Positions 1 through 14,740 are shown, numbered from the stretch's first letter. The stretch is 64,000 nt of DNA from Hermodice carunculata (GCA_964020975.1 CAXHWN010002574.1:1016501-1080500), one strand, 5' to 3'. Numbers and translations are program-made. Notes: generated from the sequence alone by a model not told the origin.

Positions 1-85
1 ATCCACCATATCACCCAAATATAGCTATTCAAATGCCGGCTTTTGGCTTCATTGGCCCCAGTGTATAAACAATCACTTTTATATA

Positions 86-705
86 AGTTGTACCGTTCAA
101 TAATTCACAAAGCCGTGGGTTTTGTAAACATAATCCCCGGTTTTGCAATACAAACTACAAGTTTAAAAAAAAAAAACCTTAGGGTATTCAAGTAAGACTG
201 TGTGTTTTGTAACAATATCGACTTTTGCTTACAAATCCCATGGTTAGTCGCAAAATCATTGGTTTAAAAACTACGCAGGATAACAAAACAAACATCATAA
301 TTAAGAAAAGATGTTCAATAATATATACAAAACCCTGGTTTTGTGATAAAACCCAGGATTTTGTAGACCAAACCTTGGGTTTAGTTTGCAATACCCAAAG
401 TTTTGTATTAAATAGGGATTTGTACACAAAACTATGGATTTTGTAACAAAACCGAGGGTTTTGCATTATTATACAATTTTTTCACAAGACTTCGAGTTTT
501 GTGATGATAAACCTGGGTATTTCAGTTGTTTTGTTAAAAAATTGGCAGAACCCAGAGTTTTGTGCATTACAAGACAAAGTGTTCCGTTAAATGGTTAAGT
601 CGTCTTGCTAACTTGCACAACCTTGAGTTTAGTTGTGATTACTCTGGATGTTACAGTTGTTTTATTCAATAATTCACAAGGCCCAGGGTTTTGTAATTTA
701 CTGTC
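86..705. repeat. Degenerate palindromic minisatellite, family A, copy 1
   Basis: The stretch is filled with variants of a short self-complementary core, AAAACCCAGGGTTTTGT, separated by irregular spacers of about 15 to 40 bases. Because each core is its own reverse complement, the array reads alike on both strands and each unit could fold into a small hairpin. The longer phrase 'ttcaataattcacaa' precedes the first and last cores (near 90 and 665), so at least one larger unit is directly repeated. Open frames across the array on both strands are by-products of the repeat. Clear terminal repeats are not visible. Confidence 0.7.
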
Positions 706-1484
706 AGATTGGTCATATGGATACACCAACCACTCACCACACGGTCTTCATGCTGTTAACAAAGATCATGCAAAGATGACGGATCTCTGAAAACTTTCAT
801 CGATACGCGATTAAAACGTCCTGTACTTTATCACTTCATGAGCTCTTCTCTTAGGTAAAGCAACAGAAAATCCTAAGGACGATTAGATTTATAATTATTA
901 CAAGGTAGTCTATAAACCCACCTTCGTTCCCACCATTCAGAAGTATTGCTTTTAATGTAAGATACTTTCTAACCTCTTCCCCGAGAGCTCTGCAAGGGTG
1001 AAAATCCCGGGTGAAAATCCCATCTGTGGTAGCATATCCCTGTGGCAGCATTTTTATTACTTTTTTGTCAAAGCAGATAATAATATTATTTGTTTTAGGG
1101 AACAATCCCCCCCCCCGCTATAAAATACCATATCATAATACTGTGTTGCAATTTGCATGTTTTTTGTTTACGGGCATTGCAAATCACGCAAGAGTGCCTG
1201 GTATCTATGCATGAACTGTTTCATGCTGTGGCTTTTTTTCAGTACACCCACACTTCTAAGTCGGTTTTGGAGAACGGAAATACATGGGTTGATATATAAA
1301 CTCAATACAACTAAAGGCAATAAAAAACATTTTCTGACGTCTCATCAGCCTTCCTATAGAGCAATTTGAACAGCCAACTTCAAAATTGAGAAATTCAAAG
1401 TCCGAAATTGGTACTCATTTGAAAAGAAAAGAATTTTTGGGTAGAATCGATCTAGTCACCTGTTGTTCCGCAGCCCAACAGTCA
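706..1484. other. No gene seen
   Basis: No family is recognisable. Short open frames on both strands lack domain signatures. A C-run lies near 1108-1117. The sequence looks like ordinary intergenic DNA. Confidence 0.5.
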
Positions 1485-1800
1485 GAGTCAGAGTCAGAAC
1501 TCACTCATTTGACGGAAAATACAAATAAATGTACATAATAAACAATACAAACAGTATGTAATAGATGAAACTGGATGACATGTTAATGTTTGTAGAAAAA
1601 AAACCACAATGTCAGGAAAACCCCAGCTAAGGACTGCTTGTCCGCTTCCAATTGGGCCACTTTAGAAGTAACAGTATTGATTAATATTACCTTGCAAACG
1701 AAAGTCCTAGATTTTACAAAATGTATGAAGAGACATAAATTATAAGCTGTATAAAGGATATAATTTAACACGAATCTGGCAATAATAATATTCATTTATC
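1485..1800 (-). mobile_element. LINE 3' end with hexamer tail (copy 1)
   Basis: Read on the minus strand, this ends in a short tandem tail of CTGACT-type hexamers (1487-1510), as many CR1/L2-type LINEs do. About 150 bases inside the tail is the phrase 'ccccagctaagga', followed by 'gggccac' (1620-1664). The same phrases at the same spacing from a hexamer tail occur at 38765-38975, which shows a shared dispersed element. No reverse transcriptase remains, so this is a 5'-truncated insertion or a related SINE. The upstream limit near 1800 is approximate. Confidence 0.55.
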
Positions 1801-3450
<1,650 letters not shown>

Positions 3451-3765
3451 CAGTCAGTAACTGGGTACAAATGAAAAGTTCAAGCATAGTGTATGCTATC
3501 CAAATAGTACATAAATTAAGATTTTCTATACATAGAACATACGTTATGTGCGTATATAGGAAAAACCATTTTGCATGTGTATGCATATAGCAATCAGTCA
3601 GTAACTGGGCAGAAGTAAATAGTTTAGCTTTAAAGTATGTTATCAAAATAGTACATGTATTAATCGGTCGTATCAAGGAGATTAGACTCTATCCTCCTGT
3701 GTCATATACATAGCACTTAAACTAAGTACATGTATAGAAAACCAGTTTGTAAGCTTAGTAAATGT
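3451..3765. repeat. Tandem duplication, about 145-bp unit, two copies
   Basis: Copy A begins near 3450 and copy B near 3592, both with 'atcagtcagtaactggg'. Later landmarks also correspond: 'aaatagtaca' versus 'aaaatagtaca', 'tatacatag' in each, and 'ggaaaaaccattttg' versus 'gaaaaccagtttg'. The copies differ at many positions, so the duplication is old. It sits directly between the TA and GA microsatellites. No coding potential is evident. Confidence 0.75.
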
Positions 3766-3818
3766 ATGACTTGAAAAAGCAACGAGTGCTTGCGTCATTG
3801 TTCATATGGAACAAAGGA

Positions 3819-4670
<852 letters not shown>

Positions 4671-4671
4671 A

Positions 4672-5065
4672 TGATCAGTTGGTCACAAAACCCTGGGTAT
4701 TGCACCTGTTTCTACCCCGGGATTTGTGACGTCACAGGTTTTTTGAAAGTTTTGCAAAACCCAGGGGCCTTTGTTGTGGTTTCAAAACTGTCAAAATGCA
4801 GGGTTTTTGTACAATACAAAACCCTTGGTCTTGTGAACAGCAAATGTGTTATTTTCTTGTGTTTTGTCCAAAATCATCAAAATTCAATAGCTTAGGAAAA
4901 CCCATAGTTTTGTAACAAGGCGCTAGTTTTGCTAACAAAACCCAGGGTTTTGTGATTAAACCTTTGTTAGCAAAGCTCACAGCTTTGCAACAAAACCTTT
5001 AGGTTTGAAAAACACAGCCCGGGGCTCTGTGAACAAAACACAGGGTTTTGTGATTGAAAAACACA
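4672..5065. repeat. Degenerate palindromic minisatellite, family A, copy 2
   Basis: Same core as at 86-705 (AAAACCCAGGGTTTTGT and variants), with about ten cores in 390 bases, some as perfect palindromes near 4935-4955 and 5035-5050. The two arrays are 4 kb apart and share cores but not obvious flanks. This suggests two insertions or expansions of the same element rather than one split array. Confidence 0.7.
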
Positions 5066-6262
5066 ATTTCCATACACCCTTACATGGCCAAGCACATCAG
5101 ATAAGCGTTGCTACTGAAAATATAGACGAATCTTTGGATAGCAACAACATTGATCCCAAAGTGCCCTTTTTGCCTCAAAGCCCATATCGGCGTTGGGTGG
5201 AAAGTGTCTTTGTCAAGATTGTTGAGGATCCTGCATTCTGTTGTAAGTTAAGAAGATCAGGCCTTGTCCAAATGCAAGCAAGCTGAAGCCCAAAAACCAT
5301 TCGACCAGAGTACCTCTCCCAAGTCAAATGTTAAATCACCAGCGGAGTCTTCACATCAAAAGTCACAATGATAGTGCATTGCCCCAAGAGTTACTTATCC
5401 ATTGCCTCCAGATTTGAAAGGATGAAGCAACTTTCATCTGAAAGGTCACCTGAAAAGTCATGCCGTTTTACAACGCCAGACAGTTCGTCATCTGGTGAGG
5501 CTTTACTTCAGAAATCACTCGACAAAGCACTGTGAAGACAGGATGTCCAGTAAACTAGAACTGACACAGATTGTTGGCTGTTGGATATGGGCATCGCTCA
5601 CATATGGCATTCTTCGAAAATGTACACGAAAGCTGCCCCCTTTGTTTAAAAGGAAGGCTGGTCTGACTCCTCGTCAAAAATGGTTTGCAGTATCTGTAAT
5701 ATATGGACAAACTAAGTCAAGATGTGGGCAAAAGTTTCTTAAAGGTTCATTAAACAAAGTAACTACACATAGAAGTATTGGCTAAACTATTGTTATGGAA
5801 GTGGGTCACAAAGACAAAAAGCTGCAAAACGAACACTTTGGCGCAGTGGAATAGGCAGTGGCAGCCAGTTCAACCAATCATGTACATTCTGTGAGCAAAA
5901 AAGGCCAACTTGTACCTTCAAGTAAGGCACTGACCAAAGTGGCAACCTGAAATCTACAATGTTCGGACAATTCACAGTGGAAGATGGTGTTTATTTGGAG
6001 GAGAACAAAAGTGGCATGAGGCTTTTTTAAGCACTCACGAAAAAAAATTCCCGGGGTTGATACTGTCTCAAAGTGAACAGAGAACGGCAACACATTAAGA
6101 CGTGAAGGATTTTGAATTTGTACTGATTCCTCAAGGAACACGTAAATCTTAGGAGGAACCTTTAAAAGAAAAATATGTTCTTGATATATATCACATATAA
6201 TGGTCGCAAGATCTGAAACTGGAAAACCCATACTAGGCAAAGCAATAAATACATGGGCCATC
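5066..6262. other. Unrecognised open-frame fragments
   Basis: On the plus strand short open frames run at 5005-5286 and 5495-5785 (the latter 96 codons). On the minus strand a 127-codon frame runs at 5878-6261. None shows a domain I recognise, and the plus and minus frames do not form a consistent model. The plus strand leads directly into the LINE that begins near 6263, so some of this may be decayed LINE 5' sequence, but no endonuclease motif is visible. Confidence 0.3.
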
Positions 6263-8073
6263 GCAGAGTGCTGATAAAGGACTATTTATCACCAAATGTG
6301 TTAGAGGTCCTGCAAATACCAATTTTTGGACAACTGTAAAACCCTTTTTCTTAGCTAAAGCTATGAACAATTCAGATATAATTCTAGAAGGGGATGGTAA
6401 ATTCCTCTCAGATCGAAAGGTTATAGCTAAAACTTTGAAGGATATTTATATGAGCATGGCTGGAGATACAGGTAGTGATACCTCGACAGCCGAGAAAAGT
6501 TTACATCATCTATTGTATAAATAAAAAGTTCATGTAAGTGTGAATGGTAATACTGATCAAAGCCAGAATAGGGAAACGTTTGACTTTCATCCTGTCTCTA
6601 CCGACGAAGTCCATTTCAAACTAAGAAACCTATAACAAAGGCTAAACTACAGGCCAGGGCTCCTTCCCACCAAATCTGGTAAAGGTTTCTGCAGAATATA
6701 TTGTCTCCACTTCCACTTGTTTCATAAATGTATCAAACAATGTCTTACCCAGTAAGCTGAAACTAGCACCCGAACTCCTATTTTCAAGAAAAGAGACAGA
6801 CTCTGCAAAGACAATTGCCGTCCAGTCAGTAATCTCCCATGCCTGTCTAAGATATCTGAAGCAGTAATGCTGAGCAGCTAGGCGAATGTTTGACCATAAT
6901 TGTTTCGCCCTACTTTTGTGCTTACAGGAAGGGATACAGTTGCTAAACTTCTCTCATTAAATGCATAGAACACTTGAAATTGGCTGTTGCTAGATGTAAA
7001 TTAACTCGTATGAGACTCATGGATCTCTAAAGGGCCTTTGAAAGTGTGCCACATGACCTTTTAGTATCCAAACTATTATATAATGGAATTTCATCAAATG
7101 CAGCAATTGGTCTTTGACTACTTAACCTACAAAAAAAGAGGGCCAAGATTAATGATGTATGTAGTTCATGGTTAAATCTTACAAGACACACAGTCCAAGG
7201 GTCCATCTTGGGCCCCTTATTCTTCAATATTCTCGTCAAAGAAATTAGTTAGTCCATTGAATGTAATCTGTATAATTGTGCAGATGCCAACACCATAGCT
7301 TGTTTTCATTCCCCCGCTGACGGTGGTGTAGTCTTACAAGATCAAAGCTAGTGCCAAGTCGCCATAGACTGGTTCCGGAACAAATACATCACAGCTAGTA
7401 CCCACAAATTCCAAAGTATTTTGTCCAATTCTAAAACGGAACCATTGAAGTGTGTGAAAAAAGATAACCAATCCTGATAGTGTCAAACAGAGAGCCAAAT
7501 ATAGATAAACATGTGTCTGATATCGGTATGAAAGCAGCTCGTCAGCTGAATGTTTTAAAAAGGTTTAGTGGTATCTTGGATGTGGAAATCATGCTGTCAA
7601 TATTCAAGTCGTTTGTTTGTTCGAACCTTCTATACTGCCCAATAATATGGCACTTTTCCAGTCAAGAAAGTTCAAACAAACTTGAGAATATCCAATAGCG
7701 AGCCCTACGTTTTGTATACAGTGACACAAATTGCTCATACCAACAGCTATTGACAAAAGCAACTGTGTGCACTGTAAAAGTACTGCGCCTAAGAGCAATT
7801 GCCACTGAGGAGCACAAAATAATTCACCGTACTAGCTGCCCTGTCCTGTGGGACATTTTTATCATCAAACCAAATATACAAAATCTGAGAAGGTGTATAA
7901 TTCTTGAACTTCCAAAATATAAATCTGTACGCTATGGTAAAAGCTACTTGAGATACAAAGGGGACATAGTTTGGAACTACCTGCCCAATCATTTAAAACA
8001 AAGCCATGGTCTCAAACCGTTTAAGTCACACATAAATCAGTGGAATGGTTGTGCCTGTTTCCTTTGCAAATGA
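6263..8073 (+). mobile_element. CR1/Jockey-group LINE, 5'-truncated, RT and C-terminus
   Basis: The plus strand encodes the 3' half of a non-LTR retrotransposon ORF2. It opens with the linker typical before the RT domain (FWTTVKPFF, then IILEGDGKFLSD, near 6320-6410). Next come RT motif 1-2 text (RDRLCKDNCRPVSNLPC near 6800), motif A (MDLSRAFESVPHD near 7020), motif B (QGSILGPLFFNILV near 7195) and a degraded motif C (CADANT near 7280, normally YADD). The last 200 codons are nearly intact: 7480-7698 and 7750-8073 are in one frame with a single stop between them. They end in the usual WNG-C-x-C tail at 8073. No endonuclease is seen. Frameshifts and stops upstream mean it is dead. No target-site duplication was found. 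Confidence 0.9.
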
Positions 8074-8159
8074 TGATTTTGTAACGCCAGAATAAACTGA
8101 TCAGCAGATGACTCTTTTGTTTTAGGAATTTTAAACAATATTTTTAGTGTCTGATTCAA

Positions 8160-8825
8160 TTTTATGCTGCTTTCAGAGGAACTTGAAATCAAAACTATGT
8201 ATTTGTCTATGTTTAACATCTTGCGCTGGCATGTGGATCCTGAGTTTTTAGCCCAGCTCTTGGAGTTTTGGCATTCTTTTCAACCGGTTAGTAAATCAGT
8301 TTGTTTTCATATAAAGTCAAAGTGGTTCTTGGCCGTCAAAGCACCTTTCTAACAATCTTACACTTAGATAATGAACGTTTGTTATACCTGTATAATATTT
8401 CCAATTATTTGCCAAAAGAGATAATTCAATTTGCAATATTTGATGAGAATGGCCCATGGGACAACCTGGAAGAAAGCTTGAAACATAATCTGATACATAT
8501 TTTCATTCTTAACACTCATATTACGTCTTTCGGGACGGAATGTTTCTTGAAAAGGTACTTGACACCTTCAATTGGTTAGTGCCCAATACAAACAGCGGCT
8601 GGAATGTGTACTCAAGTACACCAAGACGTGTAAAAGATGAAGTTGGGTATTTTGGATTTTGGCTTGAAATTGACTGTAGAACTGACAGTGTCTATTCTGG
8701 TTCCCCTATCAAGCTTTCATTGGAGACTACACTTTTTGTTCCATGTATGGAGCGGCGAGAGTGGCGGAAAATGGCGACAAAACTGCTTAAATGGCGGCGA
8801 AGCTGCTTAAATTGGCGATAGAAAT
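8160..8825 (+). other. Three overlapping unrecognised open frames
   Basis: Directly after the LINE the plus strand has staggered open frames at 8164-8352, 8301-8579 and 8540-8821. The changing frame over 660 bases suggests a decayed coding sequence or one with lost introns, but I recognise no domain. At 8768-8818 a 20-base unit (atggcgacaaaactgcttaa) is tandemly repeated about 2.5 times. Function unknown; it could be chance. Confidence 0.25.
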
Positions 8826-9177
8826 AATGTAAAAGAAACACAAAATCGTGTGGCATCTCAATATCAAATGCCTCAAGTTGACAAGTTTGACAAGTTTTAT
8901 TGCAATCCAAGGTCAGTACATGACTGTTGAGGTTTGGATGCCATAGCAATTAAAAATATATGACCAAGTCATTCAAAGAGTAAAAATCAGATGGATAAAG
9001 GTAGATGAGAGGTGCACAAGGTGAACTAAAAGATAGTACATCAAGAACCCTAAAAAAATCAATTACATTGAGTTCATTAGACATTACGATCAGTCGAGCG
9101 CAAAAAGTCTGATAAAGCAATCAATGATAAAAAAGATCATTGATCAGAAAGGCTGTACGTGATCAAAAATGAATTGT
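8826..9177. other. Probable LINE 3' UTR or spacer
   Basis: Non-coding sequence downstream (on the minus strand) of the LINE stop at 9178. It may be that element's 3' UTR; no tail repeat was identified. Confidence 0.3.
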
Positions 9178-11400
9178 TTACAACTTTTTTTGAAAACTAA
9201 ACAGGGATCGTGCATCCCGGACATACTGAGGTAGTTCATTCCAAAATTTGGTACCAATAACTGAAAGAGTTTCAGGGGAAGACCTTGCCTGAAAAAAAAA
9301 TGAGGAAGTGGATGCTCTTGTTTGATAAGAATGGACTTCGGTCACTGGAGTAAAGATATTTTGTAAATAAGTTAGGACTTCGTTATTAACTATTTTCCAA
9401 AGGAAAATACAGAGATTGTAGCACAATCTCTGTTTGACACTCATCCATTTCAGGGTGTCGAGGATGTGCGTCCTACAGTGACATTGTAACTTTATTCTCA
9501 TTGCCATGTTCTGAAGTCGCAGGAAGCGTACAATGTCAGCTTTCCTCAGACTGCTACCCCAGACTGTGATACAATAATCAAAATGAGGTAACACCAAGGT
9601 GTTGTACAGGGTAATTTTGGAGTCTGCACAAAGGAAGTTTGCACCTCTGCTAAAAAATACCAAGAGCCCTCTTTATTTTTGTAACAACCTCATCAACTTG
9701 CTTTTCAAATTTCACTTCCTGATCAAGCGTTACACCCAAGTACTTACAAGCCTCTGATTGGGAGAAAGCTTGGTCATTGAGTAAAAGATCAAGGGCTGAG
9801 TTGATGGAATTTCTCTTGTGATTGCTGCAAATGAGCATACAAGTTGTTTTTCTAAGGTGGAGACTTAATTTACTTGCCAGTCAGCTACTTGGATCAGCTC
9901 TTGTTGTAATACAGTGGGGACAACAACTTTGGATTTGTCAGCATAATAAAACAGAGTGCCAGCTCCATATGAGTTAACTTTAGATCTTTTTTAAAGAGAC
10001 ACTGAGATCATTTACATAAACAAGAGGGGGCCAAAAATTGACCCTTGGGAAACGCCAGTACCAATCTCCATGGGTTGGGACAAGTTTCCATTGATAAAAG
10101 CAATCTGTTTCCTGTCAGAAAGGTAACTCTTGAACCAATGAAAACTTGTCCCTTTGAATCCAAAATGTTCAAGCTTTGCAAGAAGGATATTGTGATTAAC
10201 AGTGTCGAAAGCTTTTTTTTTTCAAATCTAGGGTAACAAGGCCGGTTATATTTCCTAATTGAATTTCATCAAATAAGGATTCAGTTAATCTATGAAAACT
10301 AGTCTGTGTTGAGTGTTTTGGACGGAAGCTTGCTTGTTCCAGGCATAGGATTTTGTGTTCTGAGCAATATCTGTAGATATGCCTATGAACAGTTTTTTTC
10401 CCAGAAGTTTGGAGATTACTGGTAGGATGGGGATTGGTCTGTAGTTTCCAGGGTCAGTTCTAGAACTGTTCTTGAAGATGGCTGAAACTCTTGCAAACTT
10501 CCACTCATCAGGTAAATTCCTGTTTTGAGCGATTCATTAAAGATGAAAGCTAGGCTATTTGATATAGCTGGGTAAGCAGTTTTAAGAAGTTTGGATTGGA
10601 TATTGTCAAGACCTGTTGCTTTGTTTTGTGGCAGTTCAGCCAAAAGTTTTGAAACATCATGTTCGGAGATACTGCTGAAAATATCCAGGAGAATGTGGCA
10701 TGTACTCGAGGAGGTTGTCAATAGCTCATCTAGTGGAACTTGGAATTTGGTTAGATAAATGAGTGCCAATTTTAATTAAGAATTTATTGAATTCATTGGC
10801 AATTTCAGAAAATTTATTAATGAATGAATCATTAATAATTAAGGAAGTAATACCATTTTGTGAACATTAAGGCAAACGATCGTTCAGCACACGCCACATC
10901 TCCTTACTATTGCCTTTGTTATTATTTACTGATGAGGAATAGTGTTTAAACTTGGCTTGGCGGACCAAGAATGTAACTCTATTTCTCAACTTTTTTGTAA
11001 TTTGACCAGTCAGCTGTATTATTGGATGCAATTGCTCTTGAGCGCCATTGATCCCGAAGAAATTTAGCTATTTCAGTCTCTTCACTATACCAAGGGATTT
11101 GGGATTTTTGAGCTCTGAATCTTTTATTTTGTTTTTTAAAGGGGGGGGGCATGTTTTTCAACAACATCAGTGAAAAGTAATTTACAACCTAGCCAAACAT
11201 CATTAATGCTATCAAAACATTCGATAAATTGCCATGGTGCAATATGTAAATCAGCTAAAAAATCACTGGTATTCAATCTCTTAAAATTCTTAGAAATCAC
11301 ATAGCGGTGATTGGCTCTAATCAGATTCAGCCAGATGAATTCAAAATCAAACTGACAGCCAGATTTGTTGTTTACTGTAGTTTCAACAAAGTATCATCAC
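9178..11400 (-). mobile_element. Jockey/CR1-group LINE, decayed, minus strand
   Basis: Read on the minus strand from 11400 down. The linker after the endonuclease comes first (NHRYVISKNFKRL, near 11320), then a basic segment with IPWYSEE (about 11060). The RT start follows, with KATGLDNIQSKLLK near 10610, then motif B (SQGSIFGPLLF near 10040) and motif C as YYADKS near 9945. The thumb region carries KYLGVTLDQEV (9740). The long C-terminal frame at 9178-9663 has LPHFDYCITVWG and ends FWNELPQYVRDARSLFSFQKKL-like. Several frame changes separate these blocks. The element lacks its endonuclease and is inactive. It lies head-to-head with a plus-strand LINE endonuclease fragment starting near 11440. 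Confidence 0.9.
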
Positions 11401-11439
11401 AATAACATGTGGAGTGAAAATGAGTTGATTACACCAGAA

Positions 11440-12080
11440 TAAAACATGCTGCACAGGGATTGCCCCAGCTAAGGAGCTACAGTTCTCGTGTATGTAAACA
11501 GTAATTATGCTCATAACAAAATCTAACATCTTGAAAGACATGATATTGAAGGCATAATTTCATAAATACCCATCCCGGATTCTTAGCCATAAATTAGTTT
11601 GTGGTATGTATCGACCGCCAAGCTCCGCAGCTTCATGGCTGAATAGGTCTGAGTTTTAATGGAGAGCGTTATCGCTGCAATTTTTTAAAAAATATACTTG
11701 CAATATACACAAATACAGGTGACTTTAATGATGATCTGCTAAAGGGTGACAAATATCTTAGTTATCTTGAGGAGGTTCAGCTTTTTTGTACAAATTATAA
11801 ATGTACCTACATACCAGACACCTACTTTTCAGCCCTTGATCGACCACACATTATACCAGAACCTACCTATATAAAAGACAGCAACGTGGTCACCCTCAGT
11901 ATGGGCGGTAATCACATGGTATTCTTGGTGAGAAAACACAAATTTCCCAGAAACTATGGTTGGAACAGGGAAATGACGTACCGCAGTTTCAAAAACATTG
12001 ATGCTGATAATTTTAGAAAAGTCCCAGCTCAGGTAACTTGGTGTGTATGTGATGTGTTTGACGACCCCAATGATGCGTAA
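11440..12080 (+). mobile_element. LINE apurinic endonuclease fragment, plus strand
   Basis: This plus-strand piece matches the AP endonuclease half of a Jockey/CR1-type ORF2. Markers are GMYRPPSS near 11605, the catalytic-core phrase GDFNDDLL near 11720, and a degraded SDHH motif read as GNHMVFLV near 11910. The conserved post-endonuclease text is SFKNIDADNFRKV near 11980. It stops abruptly near 12080, just where the RT linker would begin, so it is truncated at both ends and contains internal frame changes. The segment that overlaps in homology with the neighbouring minus-strand LINE (RSFKNIDADNF versus ISKNFKRLNTSDF) is clearly divergent, so these are two different elements. Confidence 0.85.
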
Positions 12081-14440
12081 AATCCATAGAAATCCTTTGT
12101 TATCCCCATGTTAGACGACCACATAGGCTCTACCATGCCCATCGCATGAAATAGTACTTCGGTATTGTTCATTCTCATTTGAAATAGTGGCAGGGTCAAG
12201 AAAAAATCTTCCATGGGAATGAGAGGGAATGTGAGCTGTTTGTCACAATATATACAGAAAAGGAGTTTCTCCGATTTTCAATAACAAATGTCGGCTTGTC
12301 AAGATAATGGGTCAAAATATGGTTCCTTTGATGTGTTAAGTGACTTTCATCGATGCAAATCTAAACGTGAACAGTACCATTGCAAAACATAAATCACACA
12401 AAATGAGACATAGTTTTTCAGTTTACATTGTTAAGAACAGTTGGGAACAAATTTAATGTCTTCCCATCAGAAAACAGAAAAAAGTTGAATTCAAGTTTTT
12501 CAAGGTTTTTTGAAAAAGGGGACACCATTTGGTACGACAGGTGTATAAACGTGGGACAACAGACAAACAGAACAGTAAAAAAATCAATAGTTTGTTTCCT
12601 TGCCAAAAATATATGGTTTGCGGCAGGTTTTATGCATATTGACCGTTTTGTGATAAGTCCTTAAAAGCACCCTCAAAGTAGCACTGAACAAAACGCTCAG
12701 CCTTAAGTACCAGGAATACATTAGTGACTACCGATTAACCTATCCGTGCTAAACCAGTCAGTATTCCAAAATGTAGAAAACCCACAAACCTACCAATGAA
12801 GCAGGTAACACTGATGATGCAATGCATATTAAGTGACTGGATTTGATTCTTGGAAGAATTGTGAAACATTCCGATAATTAATCCTTTCACTTCGTGGATG
12901 TATATAGATGACAAGAGTCTAGATAGTTTTCGGCAGCAAAGATATGAATGAGGCAGCAAACCGAGTTAAGGCCCTTGCGCTTAATAATCCCTATTGGATA
13001 TAATGAGGTAGATGTTAGATATAAGAACCTTGGGTGGCATCAAAAGCTGGTAACGACTTAACCACAAGTGCATGTGTAAAACATGTAAGCAGTAGGCCAT
13101 AGCATGCAGGTGTATATGTATGCATGTATACAAATGAATAAAAAACTCTACATAACGTGTGTGTACGCGCGTGCGCACGTGAGTGTGATGTGAAAGGAGG
13201 AGGCTGAGGTCTTTTTTTAAAAGTACATTTATCCAGTTCACAGAACAGGGTACCCGATCTTCCCTCTAAAATTTCTCATTCGGCTTAAAACGTAATGATT
13301 ATGTTACATTTTTAAACAGATCGTTAACATGCGATTAAACATGGTTATATTTTGGGGCCAAATCGCAATTATTGCGATGGTCCTTTTTCACAAAGAAAGG
13401 GAAGATACGGTTAAACGAAACATTTTCAAATGTCTCATGATCTCCTTTCCAAAAAAGGGTATCAAAAATGTGTGCATATTCTTCCTCAGTTTGGTAGTAC
13501 ACTGAGTGTTCTACGTTAGCATAAGCTGACAAACCAATAATAAATATACATGCACCCACAACAATGAGTTGTTCTCTTTAAGATATCGAATTAATGTTTC
13601 TTAACAAATCTTATCGCCGACAGTAGGTCTATGACAGTACGTGTATTTTGAGCCGTTTAGAAAAAGTGCTTGGGACTTCGTAGTACTCCCATGCCACTCT
13701 TATATTCTCATTTGTCAGTTCCTCAGTTTTCGATAACGTCTTAAGAGAACAGCGGTAACGACAGCACATAAACTGATCCAATATGTACATAGGCATACCC
13801 GGAATAAGTTGTAGGTATCTTGGTTATGACATTAGTGTAGTATCTCTTTAACAATCTGGGTGCTTTCATTAGTGTTTTACCGTGCCATTATTGCCATCCT
13901 AAAATGTACAGCTAAACTCGTCATGTTACATTTGCATGCCTGTCACTTTTCGATCAGGCAAGCCTCTCAATCTCAGACAATACTCACTTATCTGCCCTGC
14001 AATTTAGCCAGGATAACACTGAAATATCTCTATTTATAAAAGGATTGTCTGTGTCACGATATTCAAGTTGGCAAATACTATGTGGAGACGCAAAAAAACC
14101 TGCAGAAAGTATAGTGTTAGAGACAATGCAGGTCATTTTGGTAATTTACTTTTGTTGCGACTACCTTCCCGTATGAAGATCACATGATGCTTAAGACCAA
14201 GAACACCCTGTGCCATACCATTCCCCAAGCACATCAAATTGGGCATACCGAATATTCAAAAAAGGTGGTTGAGCCTAGTTGTATGAAGTAATTGTCTTAA
14301 TGGGGTGTAAAATTCCTCTTTTCTGTCAGCCTCCAAATGAAAATCAGTAAAGGAAAGCTTGTATGATGATTTATTCCTTTAAGGATATACCATTGATTTA
14401 CGATATCCGTTGATTTGATATTGTTTTACATTTCTGGTGC
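12081..14440. other. No gene recognised
   Basis: A minus-strand frame at 13335-13559 (74 codons) starts with a short hydrophobic stretch, but no family is recognisable. Alternating purine-pyrimidine sequence near 13158-13190 (GTGTGTACGCGCGTGCGCACG) could adopt Z-DNA. Otherwise nothing is supported. Confidence 0.4.
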
Positions 14441-14442
14441 AG

Positions 14443-14631
14443 GATGTCCATTGTTACGGTCCTTGTTGGGATTTCCCTTGGTTTGTACAGGTGGTCTAGT
14501 TGCAACTGTTTATTTTACTATCACTGGGACTGAATATAAGGCCCCAGCTTGTTTCCACTTCAGTTATACACTGGCGGGTGGTTTAACTAGGATAAACTGT
14601 CCAGCCAGAAAGGGTACATATTGGTTCAGGG
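14443..14631 (+). CDS. Candidate internal exon, sushi/CCP-like
   Basis: A 189-base open segment lies between a strong 3' splice site (tttctggtgcag ending at 14442) and a consensus 5' splice site (GTAAGT at 14632). In the only open frame the exon is phase 1 at both ends, as expected for shuffled extracellular modules. The frame contains CPLLRSL near its start and later ACFHFSYTLAGG, TRINCPARKGTYW. These resemble the second and third cysteines and the G-x-W of a sushi (complement control) domain. The fourth cysteine would fall just beyond the donor (WFRGKSNC), which is a problem for a one-exon module. No neighbouring exons were found, so it could be a pseudo-exon or chance. Confidence 0.35.
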
Positions 14632-14740
14632 GTAAGTCAAATTGTTCTTATCTGAACCTGTACTATACAAATTTAGTAATTATGGTTTGTTTGACAGGGG
14701 TTCTTCTTTCATAACGAAGCTCTGCATTTATAAGCAAAAC

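Noticed and set aside
5878-6261. 127-codon minus-strand open frame as a gene
   Set aside because: No domain and no splice or start context; its downstream edge overlaps the opposite-strand LINE start.
9178-12080. One LINE with a 5' inversion (twin priming)
   Set aside because: The homologous linker segments on the two strands differ strongly, so two element families are more likely.
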